Shown here: positions 7,990-16,023 of the stretch, in pieces
Layout of the letters: every line of letters begins with the position of its first letter
Numbering within the stretch: the stretch's first letter is position 1
Assembly (NCBI GenBank): GCA_016210495.1
Contig: JACQUC010000129.1
Location: 1-64,000, forward strand
Source of the DNA: Chloroflexota bacterium
Lineage (GTDB): Bacteria > Chloroflexota > FW602-bin22 > JACPRP01
DNA length: 64,000 nucleotides
Direction of reading: 5' to 3'
Program-made: the position numbers and the translations under genes
Notes under the pieces: model-generated
Seen by the model: only the letters and a program-made list of their open reading frames with translations
Databases searched by the model: none
What the model was told of the DNA's origin: nothing

Positions 7990-8262
7990 ATGGCAGTGGA
8001 AACACTGAAAACCGATGAACTGGATATCGCGGCTACCGTCGATAATCGCGGCATTCCATGCGCGCTGGGGATTTTCAAGGTGATGCGCGAGATGGAGAGG
8101 ATTCCGTCCGGCCGCGTGCTCGAGATCATCAGCACCGACCGCGCCTCCAAGAGGGACCTGGCGAAATGGTGCGGTCGCGTCGGCCACCAGATCCTCTCTG
8201 TCCAGGAAGAGGGCAGTCTGCTGCGCCCGCTACTGCGGATTTGCATACGGAAAGGCGGATAA
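7990..8262 (+). CDS. TusA-like sulfur carrier (second copy)
   Basis: 90 residues: VDNRGIPCALGIFKVMREM with the carrier cysteine, PSGRVLEIISTD, KRDLAKWCGRVGH and the last strand LLRICIRKGG. This is the TusA/SirA beta-alpha-beta-alpha-beta-beta pattern. The motif after the strand is CALG instead of CPxP, so, as in the other copy, the prolines are lost. A second cysteine (KWCGR) sits where many TusA-like proteins have W followed by a small residue. The ATG follows AGGGGCAAT, derived from the tail of the adjacent palindrome. Last gene of the plus-strand sulfur cluster; convergent with nadE. Confidence 0.8.
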   Translation: MAVETLKTDELDIAATVDNRGIPCALGIFKVMREMERIPSGRVLEIISTDRASKRDLAKWCGRVGHQILSVQEEGSLLRPLLRICIRKGG

Positions 8263-8278
8263 GCGCGTCTGCCATCGC

Positions 8279-8376
8279 CACACCCTGCAGGGTGTGCGGG
8301 CCTGTTTGTGGTCTGAGCGCCTATGCATGGCAGGTATTCCTGCCTGCCGAACGGCCCCGCGCACCCTGAAGGGTGC
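8279..8376. terminator. Cluster of three short palindromes between convergent genes
   Basis: CACACCCTGCAGGGTGTG (8279-8296), GGCAGGtattCCTGCC (8329-8344) and GCACCCTgaAGGGTGC (8361-8376) lie between the ends of the TusA-like gene and nadE. They could serve as bidirectional terminators, although none has a T-run; they may also belong to the short palindrome families spread over this genome. Confidence 0.45.
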
Positions 8377-8411
8377 GGCTACGGGTCCCCCGGCCCCCAG
8401 CTCACGGTCCG

Positions 8412-10154
8412 TTACCACTGCCGATAACGATTGCTGATAGGCAGGCGGCGGTCGCGGCCGAAGGCGCGGACGGTGATCTTGATGCCCGGTGGCGCCTGCC
8501 TGCGCTTGTATTCGCTGCGGTCCACCATCTCGACAACCCGCTTGACCAGCCCCTCTTCGAACCCCATCGCTACCATCGCCTCGAAGCTGCGGTCCTCCTC
8601 GACATACGCACGCAGTACGTCGTCTAGAAGCGGATAGGGCGGCAACGTGTCCACGTCACGCTGGTCCGGCCTCAGCTCGGCGGTCGGCTCTCTTTCGAGC
8701 ACTCGCCCCGGAATGGGCGAGCCGGGCCCGCGCGCGTTTCGATAGTGTGCCAGCTCGTACACCTTTGTCTTGAGCACGTCTTTCAGCGCGTTGAAGCCCC
8801 CGGCCATATCGCCGTACAGTGTGGAATATCCGGTGGCCAGCTCGCTCTTGTTGCCCGTCGTGAGCACGAGATAACCGAGCTTGTTGGAGAGCGCCATCAA
8901 GATCATGCCCCGGATCCTGGCCTGCACGTTCTCCTCGGCGATCCCGAACGGCGTGCCGCGAAACGGCTCGCTCAGCATCTCCAGCATCGCCCGGAACGCG
9001 GGCTCGATGGAGATGGTGCGCAGGGAAATGCCGAGATTCGCCGCCAGCTCCACGGCATCCTCGGTCGACGCGTCCGCCGAGAAGCGGGACGGCATGGCGA
9101 CGCCAAAGACGTTCTCGGCTCCCAGCGCGTCGACGGCGATGGTTGCCGTCAGCGAGGAATCGATGCCGCCGGAGAGGCCGATCAGCACCTGCTTGAAGCT
9201 GTTCTTCCGGACATAATCCCGCGTGCCCAGCACCAGCGCGGTGTACACCTCCGCCGCCGAGCCTGGCGGCTCGTAGATGGTGGGCGCTCGGGCTGGCAAC
9301 GGCGGCTTCGGTCGAGATGGCAGCGCCGGTCGCTGGACGGTCGCCGGTACCCCTGCCTCCTCCCACCGACGGCGCTCCTTGCGCCGCCGAGGATCGTGCA
9401 ACCGCGTTCGGAAGACGCTTTCGAGCTCGAGGTCCGCCACGACCAGGTCCTCTTCGAACTGGCTGCCTCGCGCCACCAGATTGCCCTGCTGATCGATGAT
9501 CACGCTCCCGCCGTCGAAAACAAGCTCGTCCTGTCCGCCAACCATATTGACGTAGGCGATGACGACCAGCTCGTCGGATGCTCTTGTGGCCAGCATCCGC
9601 TCCCGGAAGGCGCGCTTGCCGGCGTGGTACGGCGAGCCGTTTATGTTCACGAGGACCTGTGCCCCCGCCGCGGCCTGCGCAGCGATGGGTCCGCCGGGGT
9701 ACCACATGTCTTCGCAAACGTTGACGCCGACGACCACGTCCCCCAGCGCGAACACCGGGCTCTCGTTGCCGGCCTGGAAGTACCTGTCCTCGTCGAATAC
9801 TCCATAGGTCGGCAGGTACATCTTGTGGTAGATGCGCAGCAGCTCTCCGTCCCAAATCACAGCCGCCGCGTTGTAAAGGTCCTCGCCCGCGTCGACGAAG
9901 CCCACGATCACGCCGATGCCTTTGGACTGCTCCACGATTCGCTCGAGGCGCCGTATGTTTTCTGCGATGAAGCTCGGCTTGAGCAGCAGGTCCTCGGGCG
10001 GATAGCCGGTTATCGCCAGCTCGGGAAACGCGATGATGTCCACGCCGAGGCCTTTGGCGCGCCCAATGTACTCCAAAACCTTGGCCGTGTTGCCGTCCAG
10101 GTCCCCGACGGTCATATTGACCTGAGCCAATGCCAGCCTTAGCGCACGCAACAC
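8412..10154 (-). CDS. nadE: Glutamine-dependent NAD+ synthetase
   Basis: 580 residues, the normal length of two-domain NadE. It catalyses the last step of NAD synthesis: ATP-dependent amidation of nicotinic acid adenine dinucleotide with ammonia from glutamine. The N-terminal nitrilase-type glutaminase has its Glu-Lys-Cys triad in FPELAITGYPPEDLLL, YHKMYLPTYGVFDE and GVNVCEDMWYPG; the C-terminal synthetase has the PP-loop SGGIDSS and TGNKSELATGYSTLYGD. Cytosolic. Transcribed alone; the gene upstream on the same strand ends 54 nt before it. A long open frame on the same strand in another register is only a shadow. Confidence 0.97.
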   Translation of the reverse strand: MLRALRLALAQVNMTVGDLDGNTAKVLEYIGRAKGLGVDIIAFPELAITGYPPEDLLLKPSFIAENIRRLERIVEQSKGIGVIVGFVDAGEDLYNAAAVIWDGELLRIYHKMYLPTYGVFDEDRYFQAGNESPVFALGDVVVGVNVCEDMWYPGGPIAAQAAAGAQVLVNINGSPYHAGKRAFRERMLATRASDELVVIAYVNMVGGQDELVFDGGSVIIDQQGNLVARGSQFEEDLVVADLELESVFRTRLHDPRRRKERRRWEEAGVPATVQRPALPSRPKPPLPARAPTIYEPPGSAAEVYTALVLGTRDYVRKNSFKQVLIGLSGGIDSSLTATIAVDALGAENVFGVAMPSRFSADASTEDAVELAANLGISLRTISIEPAFRAMLEMLSEPFRGTPFGIAEENVQARIRGMILMALSNKLGYLVLTTGNKSELATGYSTLYGDMAGGFNALKDVLKTKVYELAHYRNARGPGSPIPGRVLEREPTAELRPDQRDVDTLPPYPLLDDVLRAYVEEDRSFEAMVAMGFEEGLVKRVVEMVDRSEYKRRQAPPGIKITVRAFGRDRRLPISNRYRQW

Positions 10155-10208
10155 ACCCCTCGATCACCAACCGGAGTCTCGTATGTACATTGTATCGAAT
10201 CTGGTCGG

Positions 10209-12047
10209 CTATTCGCAAAGAACCTGGCACTCCATGGTCGAGGTCGCTCTCTGGTCCTGTAGCTCGTATACCCCGATGGTCGGTCCCCGACGGCTCGCCG
10301 ATGGCTCGAACTGTGCGAGCAGGGTTGCCTCGGCAAGCAGCCTTTTGTAGAAGACGACCTCGAAGGGATACCGGCTCGCCTCCGCCTGGTACATCGAGAA
10401 CATGCTGGCGCTGATGACCAGATACCGGTAGCCCTCGCGATAGTAATCGTCGAGGGTTCGATCGATGCCCAGCGAATACTGCTCGTACGAGTCGAAGCCG
10501 GTACCATCGAGTGGAGCCGTTTCCCAGTCCTTGGCGATCCGACTGCCGGCCGGCAGGTTCCGTACGATCCATTCCCGCGCAGCCACTCTCGTGCTCGGGC
10601 TTGACTGCCGAATGTCGTGCCGCACCAGCTCGTAGGCGGGCACCGCCGATAGCAGCAGCACCAGGGCAATGGTCACGGCTCTTTCGATCGGTGGCTTCCA
10701 ATCCAGGCGACTCCCCAGCCGCCAAATGATGGCGGTTAGCCCGGCTGCTGCAAACAGCGCAACCACCGGCAATACCTGTATCACCCACCGCTGCCAATGG
10801 ATAAGCGATAGGCTGATTCCCACTAGAAAGGTTACGATGAATCCCGCCAGCAGGACCTGCTCGACGCGATGCCTCCAGGCGGCCAGCACAATGCCGGCCG
10901 CGGCCAGAGCGGCCTGCGCCCAGGTGATATTCTCCGGTATCACGTACGTGACGTACCACAGGAAATTCCTTTGCCGCGAAAAGCCAACCGCGCCCAGGTA
11001 GGTCCCTGCCGCCTCGCGGCCCAGATCGGCCATTACCTTCGAGAAGTCCAGAAAGAAATAGGGCGTCGACAACGCGAAGGCCGCCAAGATCGCGAGCAAG
11101 CCCACGCCAATGCCGGGCCAAATAGGAAGACCTTCCCCCTCACTCGAGCGTAGGGGCGAACGGCCCCATCCACCCAGGCGTAGGGGCGGACGGCCCCGTC
11201 CATCCAGGCGTAGGGGCGGACGGCCCTGTCCGCCCTGAGGAGGCGGGGGATTCGTGCCCGCACGGAGTCGGGCATCCGCCAGGCGCAGTACATAATTCCG
11301 GTACAATATCGCCCCATCCACTGCCACGAACACCGGAATCAACGCGACCATGAAATAGCGCGACGCAATGGCCAGCCCGATTGCCAGGCCAGCCAAAACC
11401 TGATTCCGTGGGGTCAGTCGATCGTATAGGATTAGACACCGCCACAGGCCCAGCAACCCGAAGAACGTAGCAGCGGTGTCCGTCCGCACCACCTGACCGT
11501 ACTGGACCAGTATTGGGTAGAAGACCGTGAGTGAGGCCCCGATGAGTCCGACTCGCTCGCCAAATGCCCGGCGACCCACCAGGTAAACCACGGGAAGGCT
11601 CATCACTCCGTAGAGGACTGTCAGGAGCCGACCCAGCAGGTAGAACTCGCTCGGCCAGGCCTCAAACGTAGTCTGGATGCCTGTATCCGGGCCAAGCCAG
11701 CGCCCACCGTGCGCCAGCGCGTTCCAGATACGATAGACAGGTACAAGCGGATAGATGATCGTGGAGCCAGGGTGGCCGAACCAGCCGGGATTGAGGTCGC
11801 CCGTGGCGGCAATGCGCACGGCCGGTGGCACGAAGTAAGCCTCGTCTACCTCGGGCGCAAACGGAAGATCCTTTTGGATTCCCCAGACGTAGAAGACTAG
11901 CGCGACCACGACGATGCACCCGATTATCCAGCGGCTTGCCGTACTGTGATGCCTTTCTCTGTCGCTTGATGGGAATGAAGACAGTTGTATCGCAGTAGCC
12001 GTTCGCATCAGTCGCTCGACTTTCTCTCCCGTGATCGAACGCCCCAT
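10209..12047 (-). CDS. GT39-like membrane glycosyltransferase with inserted 30-bp repeats
   Basis: 612 residues, about ten to twelve membrane helices. After the first helix the loop has APEVDEAYFVPPAVRI, the acidic DE-type loop of ArnT/PMT (GT39/GT-C) transferases, which use polyprenyl-phosphate sugars outside the membrane. A soluble tail of ~130 residues (RVAAREWIVRNLPAGSRIAKDWE, then ...ISASMFSMYQ) resembles the C-terminal part common in bacterial GT39-like proteins. A cytoplasmic or external loop near residues 270-305 is a Gly/Arg/Pro-rich stretch encoded by three 30-bp repeats, probably a neutral insertion. Alternative start: Met14. The acceptor is unknown. Confidence 0.75.
   Translation of the reverse strand: MGRSITGEKVERLMRTATAIQLSSFPSSDRERHHSTASRWIIGCIVVVALVFYVWGIQKDLPFAPEVDEAYFVPPAVRIAATGDLNPGWFGHPGSTIIYPLVPVYRIWNALAHGGRWLGPDTGIQTTFEAWPSEFYLLGRLLTVLYGVMSLPVVYLVGRRAFGERVGLIGASLTVFYPILVQYGQVVRTDTAATFFGLLGLWRCLILYDRLTPRNQVLAGLAIGLAIASRYFMVALIPVFVAVDGAILYRNYVLRLADARLRAGTNPPPPQGGQGRPPLRLDGRGRPPLRLGGWGRSPLRSSEGEGLPIWPGIGVGLLAILAAFALSTPYFFLDFSKVMADLGREAAGTYLGAVGFSRQRNFLWYVTYVIPENITWAQAALAAAGIVLAAWRHRVEQVLLAGFIVTFLVGISLSLIHWQRWVIQVLPVVALFAAAGLTAIIWRLGSRLDWKPPIERAVTIALVLLLSAVPAYELVRHDIRQSSPSTRVAAREWIVRNLPAGSRIAKDWETAPLDGTGFDSYEQYSLGIDRTLDDYYREGYRYLVISASMFSMYQAEASRYPFEVVFYKRLLAEATLLAQFEPSASRRGPTIGVYELQDQRATSTMECQVLCE
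11148..11236. repeat. Three tandem 30-bp units inside a coding region
   Basis: Units start at 11148, 11178 and 11208 and read GCGTAGGGGCGRACGGCCCC followed by ATCCACCCAG-like ends. The period is a multiple of three, so the frame of the minus-strand membrane protein is kept and a ten-residue repeat (GRPPLRLDGR type) is encoded. The core GTAGGGGCGGACGG is shared with intergenic palindromes of this genome. Confidence 0.85.
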
Positions 12048-12296
12048 CGTACCCGCCTGCCCGCATGGCTGTCATATCTCATCCCATATACTACCTGGCC
12101 AATCCTGAAAGCAAGATTAACGGCGAATGGCAGTTCCATCTCAAAAATGCTAGCCTCTAAGGTTTCTGTGCTCGCAGATGTCTTTGCTCAGTGAATAAAT
12201 GTTGGAGTTGACGACCTGGGGGTATTGATTCTGGCGAATGTTGTTGTACACTACGAAGGGCTCAACCAACGCTGCCAAAGGCTTCGGCTAGGGGAG

Positions 12297-13193
12297 ATGG
12301 CTTCGTTGCACGCGGTAGTAGACTATCTTGATCGGCAACGCAAGTGGATGCTGGTGGTTCTCGGACTGACCTTGGTCGTTCTTATGGGGATCGTCGACGC
12401 CTGGTCAGGCCCGATTCTGTACGTTTCATCGCCGATCCTCTATTTGTTCCCGATTTTCCTCGTCACTTGGTTTGCCGGCCGGCGTGCTGGCATCTCGGTG
12501 TCTGTGGCCTGCGCCGTCGCAGCGGCGTCGGCAGAGTTTTGGGTCGGGAGCCCGTTTTCTCTTCCCTTCATACCGTACTGGAACGCGGTTGCTAGGTTGG
12601 TGCTCTTCTTGGCGGCAACGTTCATAATATCCGAGCTTCGAGCAGCACTGGACAAACAGCGACAGTTGGCGTGGACGGACTATTTGACGGGGGCTGTAAA
12701 TGCGCGGTACTTTTTCGAGCTCTCCAACGTGGAAATGGACAGAGTGCGGAGATACAGGCATCCCTTCACGATCTTCTACATGGACGTGGACAATTTCAAG
12801 ACCGTCAACGATCGCTTTGGCCATCGCACGGGCGACAGCCTTCTGCGATGGGTCGCCAAAACGCTGAAGAGCCACGTTCGTGCCAGCGATATCGTGGCCA
12901 GAATCGGAGGCGACGAATTCGCCGTTTTGCTGCCGGAAACCGGCTATGAGCAGGCCAAAGCAGTCGCTCCCAGGGTCAACAGCGGCCTGTTAGACGCGAT
13001 GGAAAGAAATCAGTGGCCCGCCACGTTTAGCATTGGCGCGGCCACCTTTATCACAGCCCCGGCATCCGTCGACGAAATGATGGAGAAAGTCGACGCATTG
13101 ATGTACGCCGCGAAGCAAAGCGGCAAGAACATGATCGTGCACGGCGTGTTCGGCGAGACGGCGACGGACGCGGCTAGCGCGACCAGTCGCTGA
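12297..13193 (+). CDS. Membrane-anchored diguanylate cyclase (GGDEF)
   Basis: About 298 residues. Four hydrophobic segments in the first ~130 residues (for example WMLVVLGLTLVVLMGIV and LVLFLAATFIISEL) precede a GGDEF domain: WTDYLTGAVNARYF, FYMDVDNFKTVNDRFGH, and the active-site motif RIGGDEFAVLLPE. The allosteric product-inhibition site RxxD (RASD) is present five residues ahead of the motif. It should make cyclic di-GMP from two GTP at the inner membrane. The start is uncertain: an upstream TTG at 12225 keeps the frame but adds an unlikely leader. The last 20 nt overlap the end of the convergent nifU-like gene. Confidence 0.88.
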   Translation: MASLHAVVDYLDRQRKWMLVVLGLTLVVLMGIVDAWSGPILYVSSPILYLFPIFLVTWFAGRRAGISVSVACAVAAASAEFWVGSPFSLPFIPYWNAVARLVLFLAATFIISELRAALDKQRQLAWTDYLTGAVNARYFFELSNVEMDRVRRYRHPFTIFYMDVDNFKTVNDRFGHRTGDSLLRWVAKTLKSHVRASDIVARIGGDEFAVLLPETGYEQAKAVAPRVNSGLLDAMERNQWPATFSIGAATFITAPASVDEMMEKVDALMYAAKQSGKNMIVHGVFGETATDAASATSR

Positions 13194-13419
13194 CCGCTTC
13201 TACCCTTTTGACCTCTGGAATCTGGTCTCTCAGCGCCGCCTCGACCCCGTTGGCCAGGGTCATTTGCGACATGGGGCAGCCGCCGCACGCGCCCGTCAGC
13301 ATCACGCGCACCACCCCTTCCTCGTCCACGTCCACCAGCTCGACGTCACCGCCGTCGGCCTGAAGGTACGGCCGAATCTCGTCCAGTGCTTTCTCGACTC
13401 GCTGCAACTCGATCATCAC
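13174..13419 (-). CDS. NifU C-terminal domain (Nfu-type Fe-S carrier)
   Basis: 81 residues: the Nfu domain with ALDEIRPYLQADGGDVELVDV and the cluster-binding CxxC in GACGGCPMSQMTL. Such proteins receive and deliver [4Fe-4S] clusters to apoproteins in the cytosol. Preceded by GAGGAGGGA. It is the last gene of a minus-strand operon of Fe-S/nitric-oxide-related genes, which fits a cluster-repair role alongside Mrp and the ScdA_N-like protein. Confidence 0.92.
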   Translation of the reverse strand: MMIELQRVEKALDEIRPYLQADGGDVELVDVDEEGVVRVMLTGACGGCPMSQMTLANGVEAALRDQIPEVKRVEAVSDWSR

Positions 13420-13440
13420 ATTCCCTCCTCGCCTGTTAAG

Positions 13441-13728
13441 CTACCGTTTTGGCTTGTGTCTATCCGCGTCTTTCGCCTCACCGGCGATGTATTCTCCCTG
13501 ATATTTTACCGGATGCATCGCAACCCTGTAGATCCTATCGGCGACCTCCGCCAGCGAGATGCTCTCGTCATAAATGGTCACCTTCGCCGGGCACGGCTCG
13601 AAGTCGCCCTTGTAGTCGAAGCTTATGCTGAACCTCTTGTCGTCTCCCAGACGATAAACTATCGTCTCCGGTCAGCCACTGCATCACATTCCTTCGACGA
13701 CAAGTTGGAACTTGCGGTCGTCGGGCAT
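13441..13728 (-). CDS. Candidate selenoprotein: HMA-like small protein with two in-frame UGA codons
   Basis: ATG preceded by AGGAGGTGTTGGC, 14 nt after the DUF2249 stop; the frame then runs 95 codons to a TAG, 21 nt before the nifU-like gene. It is interrupted only by UGA at codons 15 (13684-13686) and 19 (13672-13674). Around them the protein reads QLVVEGM-UGA-CSG-UGA-PETIVYRLG. This is the HMA metal-binding motif GMxCxxC with UGA at x and at the second cysteine. The remainder (FDYKGDFEPCPAKVTIYD, SLAEVADRIYR) keeps coding-like third-position GC and a strand/helix order compatible with HMA. A strong hairpin follows the second UGA. Selenocysteine insertion is my inference; a pseudogene, or recoding to another residue, is the alternative. 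UGA is a normal stop in neighbouring genes. Confidence 0.5.
13649..13667 (-). promoter_or_regulatory. SECIS-like hairpin after UGA codons
   Basis: On the minus strand AGACGATA-GTT-TATCGTCT forms an 8-bp perfect stem with a G-first three-base loop. The loop lies 24 nt after the first UGA and 12 nt after the second. Flanking CC/GG can extend the stem past a small internal loop. Bacterial selenocysteine insertion elements are stem-loops just downstream of UGA, with a G early in a small apical loop; the first UGA fits the usual spacing, the second is rather close. Confidence 0.4.
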
Positions 13729-13742
13729 GCCAACACCTCCTA

Positions 13743-13982
13743 TTAGGCTACCCTCTTGATGGTCGCCACCCATTCGCGGGGGCCGACTTCGTGGGACTCC
13801 CACTCGAACTGGCCCGCCCGCTCCGCCAAAAACTGATAGTGTAGCGGTCTGGGATCGTGATCGTTGACCAGGCGTATGGCATCGCCCACGCCAAGGCTAT
13901 CGAAGGTATCGAAAATCTTCGGGTGGCGCTCCCAGGGCGGCATTTCTCGCACGTCAAGGGTTATTTCTTTCGGCTCGGTCAT
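13743..13982 (-). CDS. DUF2249 domain protein
   Basis: 79 residues: LDVREMPPWERHPKIFDTFD, LGVGDAIRLVNDHDPRPLHYQF and EWVATIKRVA, the DUF2249 signature. These small proteins are related in fold to TusA-like domains and are found next to nitric-oxide, denitrification and hemerythrin genes; the biochemical function is not established. AAAGGAGTCC precedes the start. It lies between the NnrS-like gene and the UGA-containing gene in the operon. Confidence 0.88.
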   Translation of the reverse strand: MTEPKEITLDVREMPPWERHPKIFDTFDSLGVGDAIRLVNDHDPRPLHYQFLAERAGQFEWESHEVGPREWVATIKRVA

Positions 13983-13998
13983 TTCTTAGGACTCCTTT

Positions 13999-16011
13999 CT
14001 AGTTCTTGCAAGCGTTGTTGAGGTCCGCCAGGAACTCGTCTACGTTTATCGAATGTATGCGACACGCCATTTCGACAGTGACGGTCTTGGCCACCGTCGT
14101 CCGCAGCGTTTCGTCTTTCAGGTGCTCGAACCCGTACCGGACGAATACGTCCAGCGTTTCGGGGTGCTGCTCCACGATTTCGCCGACGATGTGGTTCGCG
14201 ACAATGGGCAATCCGTCGCGAATTTGAGCGGCGGCGCCGTGATGAGAAGCCACCACGTCGGCGATAGCGTTAAGATGGGTAAGCAATGCGTCGAGATCGA
14301 TCTTCTGAATGTTCGCGGCCTGCTCAATGGTCACCGTCTTGGCCAGCACCTCTCGCGCGACCGGATTTCTGAGCTGGCTGAATCCATTCTCGACAAAGAC
14401 TCCCAGCGTCTGGGGGTAGCGTTCGAGCACGTCGGCTACGACCATTCCCTTGGTGATTCTCTTAGGCTCAGGCACGTTGTTCTCCTCCTCGACTTCGGTC
14501 TTGCCCATGGTTTTCCAGATGTTGTAGGCGAAAAGCGCCAGCGCCGTGACCTCGATGAACCCCGAGACACCCATTGTCGCCAGGAACACGCCACCGAAAA
14601 AGTGCGCTAGCGGCTGCGAGGCCACTCTGAGAACGTTGCCGACGTTTATCAAGACGAAGCTCACGAGCAGTATCTGCGAGCTGTGCAGCCTGACGCCGGA
14701 AAAGACCGGGATCACTCGCGAGGCCATGCCCATTATCATCATCGAGATGAAGCCCACGGTCAGCGCGTGTCTGTAGGCACCGACGAAGGCGTGGTCGATC
14801 TCCTGGCCGACTACGACCTCATATATAGCGTACCAGAAGGTCATCGTCGCCGCCACCGCCAGCCACAGGTAGGCAGCCCTTATGAACTTCTCGTACCCTC
14901 GGTCGGCGCCCGTTTCCGCGATATTCACCTCCGGCTTCCGGAAAATGTTCAGGAAATAGATGAAGGCAATAATGGCTGCGTATTCCAGGAGCGATGCTAA
15001 CGGCACCAGTTGCCCGGCCGACTGGACGCCATAGGCGGCAAGCCCGCTCGTGGCCACCTTGGCCACTATGCCCGCGTTCAAGGCCCAGAAGACCCAGGTG
15101 AAAGCCTTCTTGTTCGGGCTTCTCAGTCCCAAGAAGAGCGGGATGGTGCGCAGGCTAATGCCGAAGATCATCATTCCGACGAAGCCGTAGAGGGCGATGT
15201 GCAGATAGGGGTTTTCCAGATCGCCGGGGATGACGTCCAGGGATCTTGTGGCCGCGTAGACCGCGATGCCCAGGGTTGCGGCTGCCAGCACCAGGAACCA
15301 ACCGGCGCTGGCCAGTATGTATTTATCGTAGAAGTCCCTGGGCTGGGCGCTGCTGCCCAGGGTCCGCAGCGTCACATAGACGAAGAAGGACGCTCCTACA
15401 ACCTCCAGGATCGCCGAGAGCACGACGAGCTCGCCGAACGGGTAGATACTGGCCCAAGGCTGCGATACCGTGCGCAGCACCAGGCCGACCAACACCAGCC
15501 AGAACGATGCCTGGGCCAGGGTTTTGCTCTGTAGCTCGGTAGCCTTGAGCCTGGGCAGGACGTGGTAGGCCACGCCCATTATGAACAAGCCTACCCAGCC
15601 GAAAATCTGGGCGTGTCCGTGGGCCTGGGTAATGGCGCCCCACGTGGTGCCGACCGATCCTGCCAGAGCCATATATGCCAGGTTAACGGCTCCGAGGGTG
15701 CAGCCGGCTGTCAGCGCGACTATGATCGCGGTCTTCACGAACGCTCGGTACACCTCGGTTTGCGGCCCGCCGCCCTGCGGCGTGGCGCCGGTCCGGGATG
15801 CACCTGCCCTGGCGACCTCGTTCAGCTCCTGCAACAACGCTTCGGCGTCGACGTTGTGTACAGTTGCAAAAAACGAGATGGGCTCCATCGGTCCCTTTGG
15901 CCCCCCGCACCCCGTGAGGCCGTGTTTGTTGAAGACCATCTGAGCTTCCGGATATCTGGTTATTACTTCACGCACTGTCATCGTGCTGTTGATTACTCCG
16001 TTATCAGCCAT
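13999..16011 (-). CDS. NnrS-like membrane protein fused to three DUF1858 domains
   Basis: 670 residues. Residues ~8-65 are a DUF1858 domain (MTVREVITRYPEAQMVFNKH, with the redox-type cysteine in GLTGCGGPKG). Then about a dozen membrane helices with NnrS-like histidines (TQAHGHAQIFGWVGLFIMG; YHVLPRL; YRHALTVGFISMMIMGMASR), followed by two more DUF1858-like repeats (VVADVLERYPQTLGVFVENG; IVGEIVEQHPETLDVFVRYG) that lack the cysteine. NnrS proteins are heme- and copper-containing and protect against nitric-oxide stress. The start follows TTAGGAGGTCG. Triple DUF1858 plus NnrS is an unusual domain combination; it fits the surrounding Fe-S/NO genes. Confidence 0.85.
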   Translation of the reverse strand: MADNGVINSTMTVREVITRYPEAQMVFNKHGLTGCGGPKGPMEPISFFATVHNVDAEALLQELNEVARAGASRTGATPQGGGPQTEVYRAFVKTAIIVALTAGCTLGAVNLAYMALAGSVGTTWGAITQAHGHAQIFGWVGLFIMGVAYHVLPRLKATELQSKTLAQASFWLVLVGLVLRTVSQPWASIYPFGELVVLSAILEVVGASFFVYVTLRTLGSSAQPRDFYDKYILASAGWFLVLAAATLGIAVYAATRSLDVIPGDLENPYLHIALYGFVGMMIFGISLRTIPLFLGLRSPNKKAFTWVFWALNAGIVAKVATSGLAAYGVQSAGQLVPLASLLEYAAIIAFIYFLNIFRKPEVNIAETGADRGYEKFIRAAYLWLAVAATMTFWYAIYEVVVGQEIDHAFVGAYRHALTVGFISMMIMGMASRVIPVFSGVRLHSSQILLVSFVLINVGNVLRVASQPLAHFFGGVFLATMGVSGFIEVTALALFAYNIWKTMGKTEVEEENNVPEPKRITKGMVVADVLERYPQTLGVFVENGFSQLRNPVAREVLAKTVTIEQAANIQKIDLDALLTHLNAIADVVASHHGAAAQIRDGLPIVANHIVGEIVEQHPETLDVFVRYGFEHLKDETLRTTVAKTVTVEMACRIHSINVDEFLADLNNACKN

Positions 16012-16023
16012 CGTATCGACCTC

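Noticed and set aside
8263..8411. Riboswitch or attenuator controlling nadE
   Set aside because: The palindromes lie downstream of both convergent genes, so they cannot act as a leader for nadE.
8656..11121. Very long open frame (over 800 codons) on the minus strand overlapping nadE and the GT39-like gene
   Set aside because: Its translation is Arg/Gly/Ala-rich without motifs, while the overlapping frames encode clear NadE and membrane-protein signatures. It is a shadow caused by high GC.
11148..11236. CRISPR-like array
   Set aside because: Units are contiguous without spacers and lie in frame in a coding region.
13441..13728. Use of a code in which UGA is a sense codon throughout (code 4 or 25)
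   Set aside because: Many intact genes in the window (nrdless examples: lgt, ccdA, the O-antigen ligase-like gene) stop at TGA in normal overlaps such as ATGA and TGATG, so UGA is a stop in general here.
13264..13746. 160-codon plus-strand frame opposite the UGA-containing gene
   Set aside because: No family features or ribosome-binding site; the minus strand carries operon genes with good sites, and the plus frame overlaps nifU-like coding sequence.
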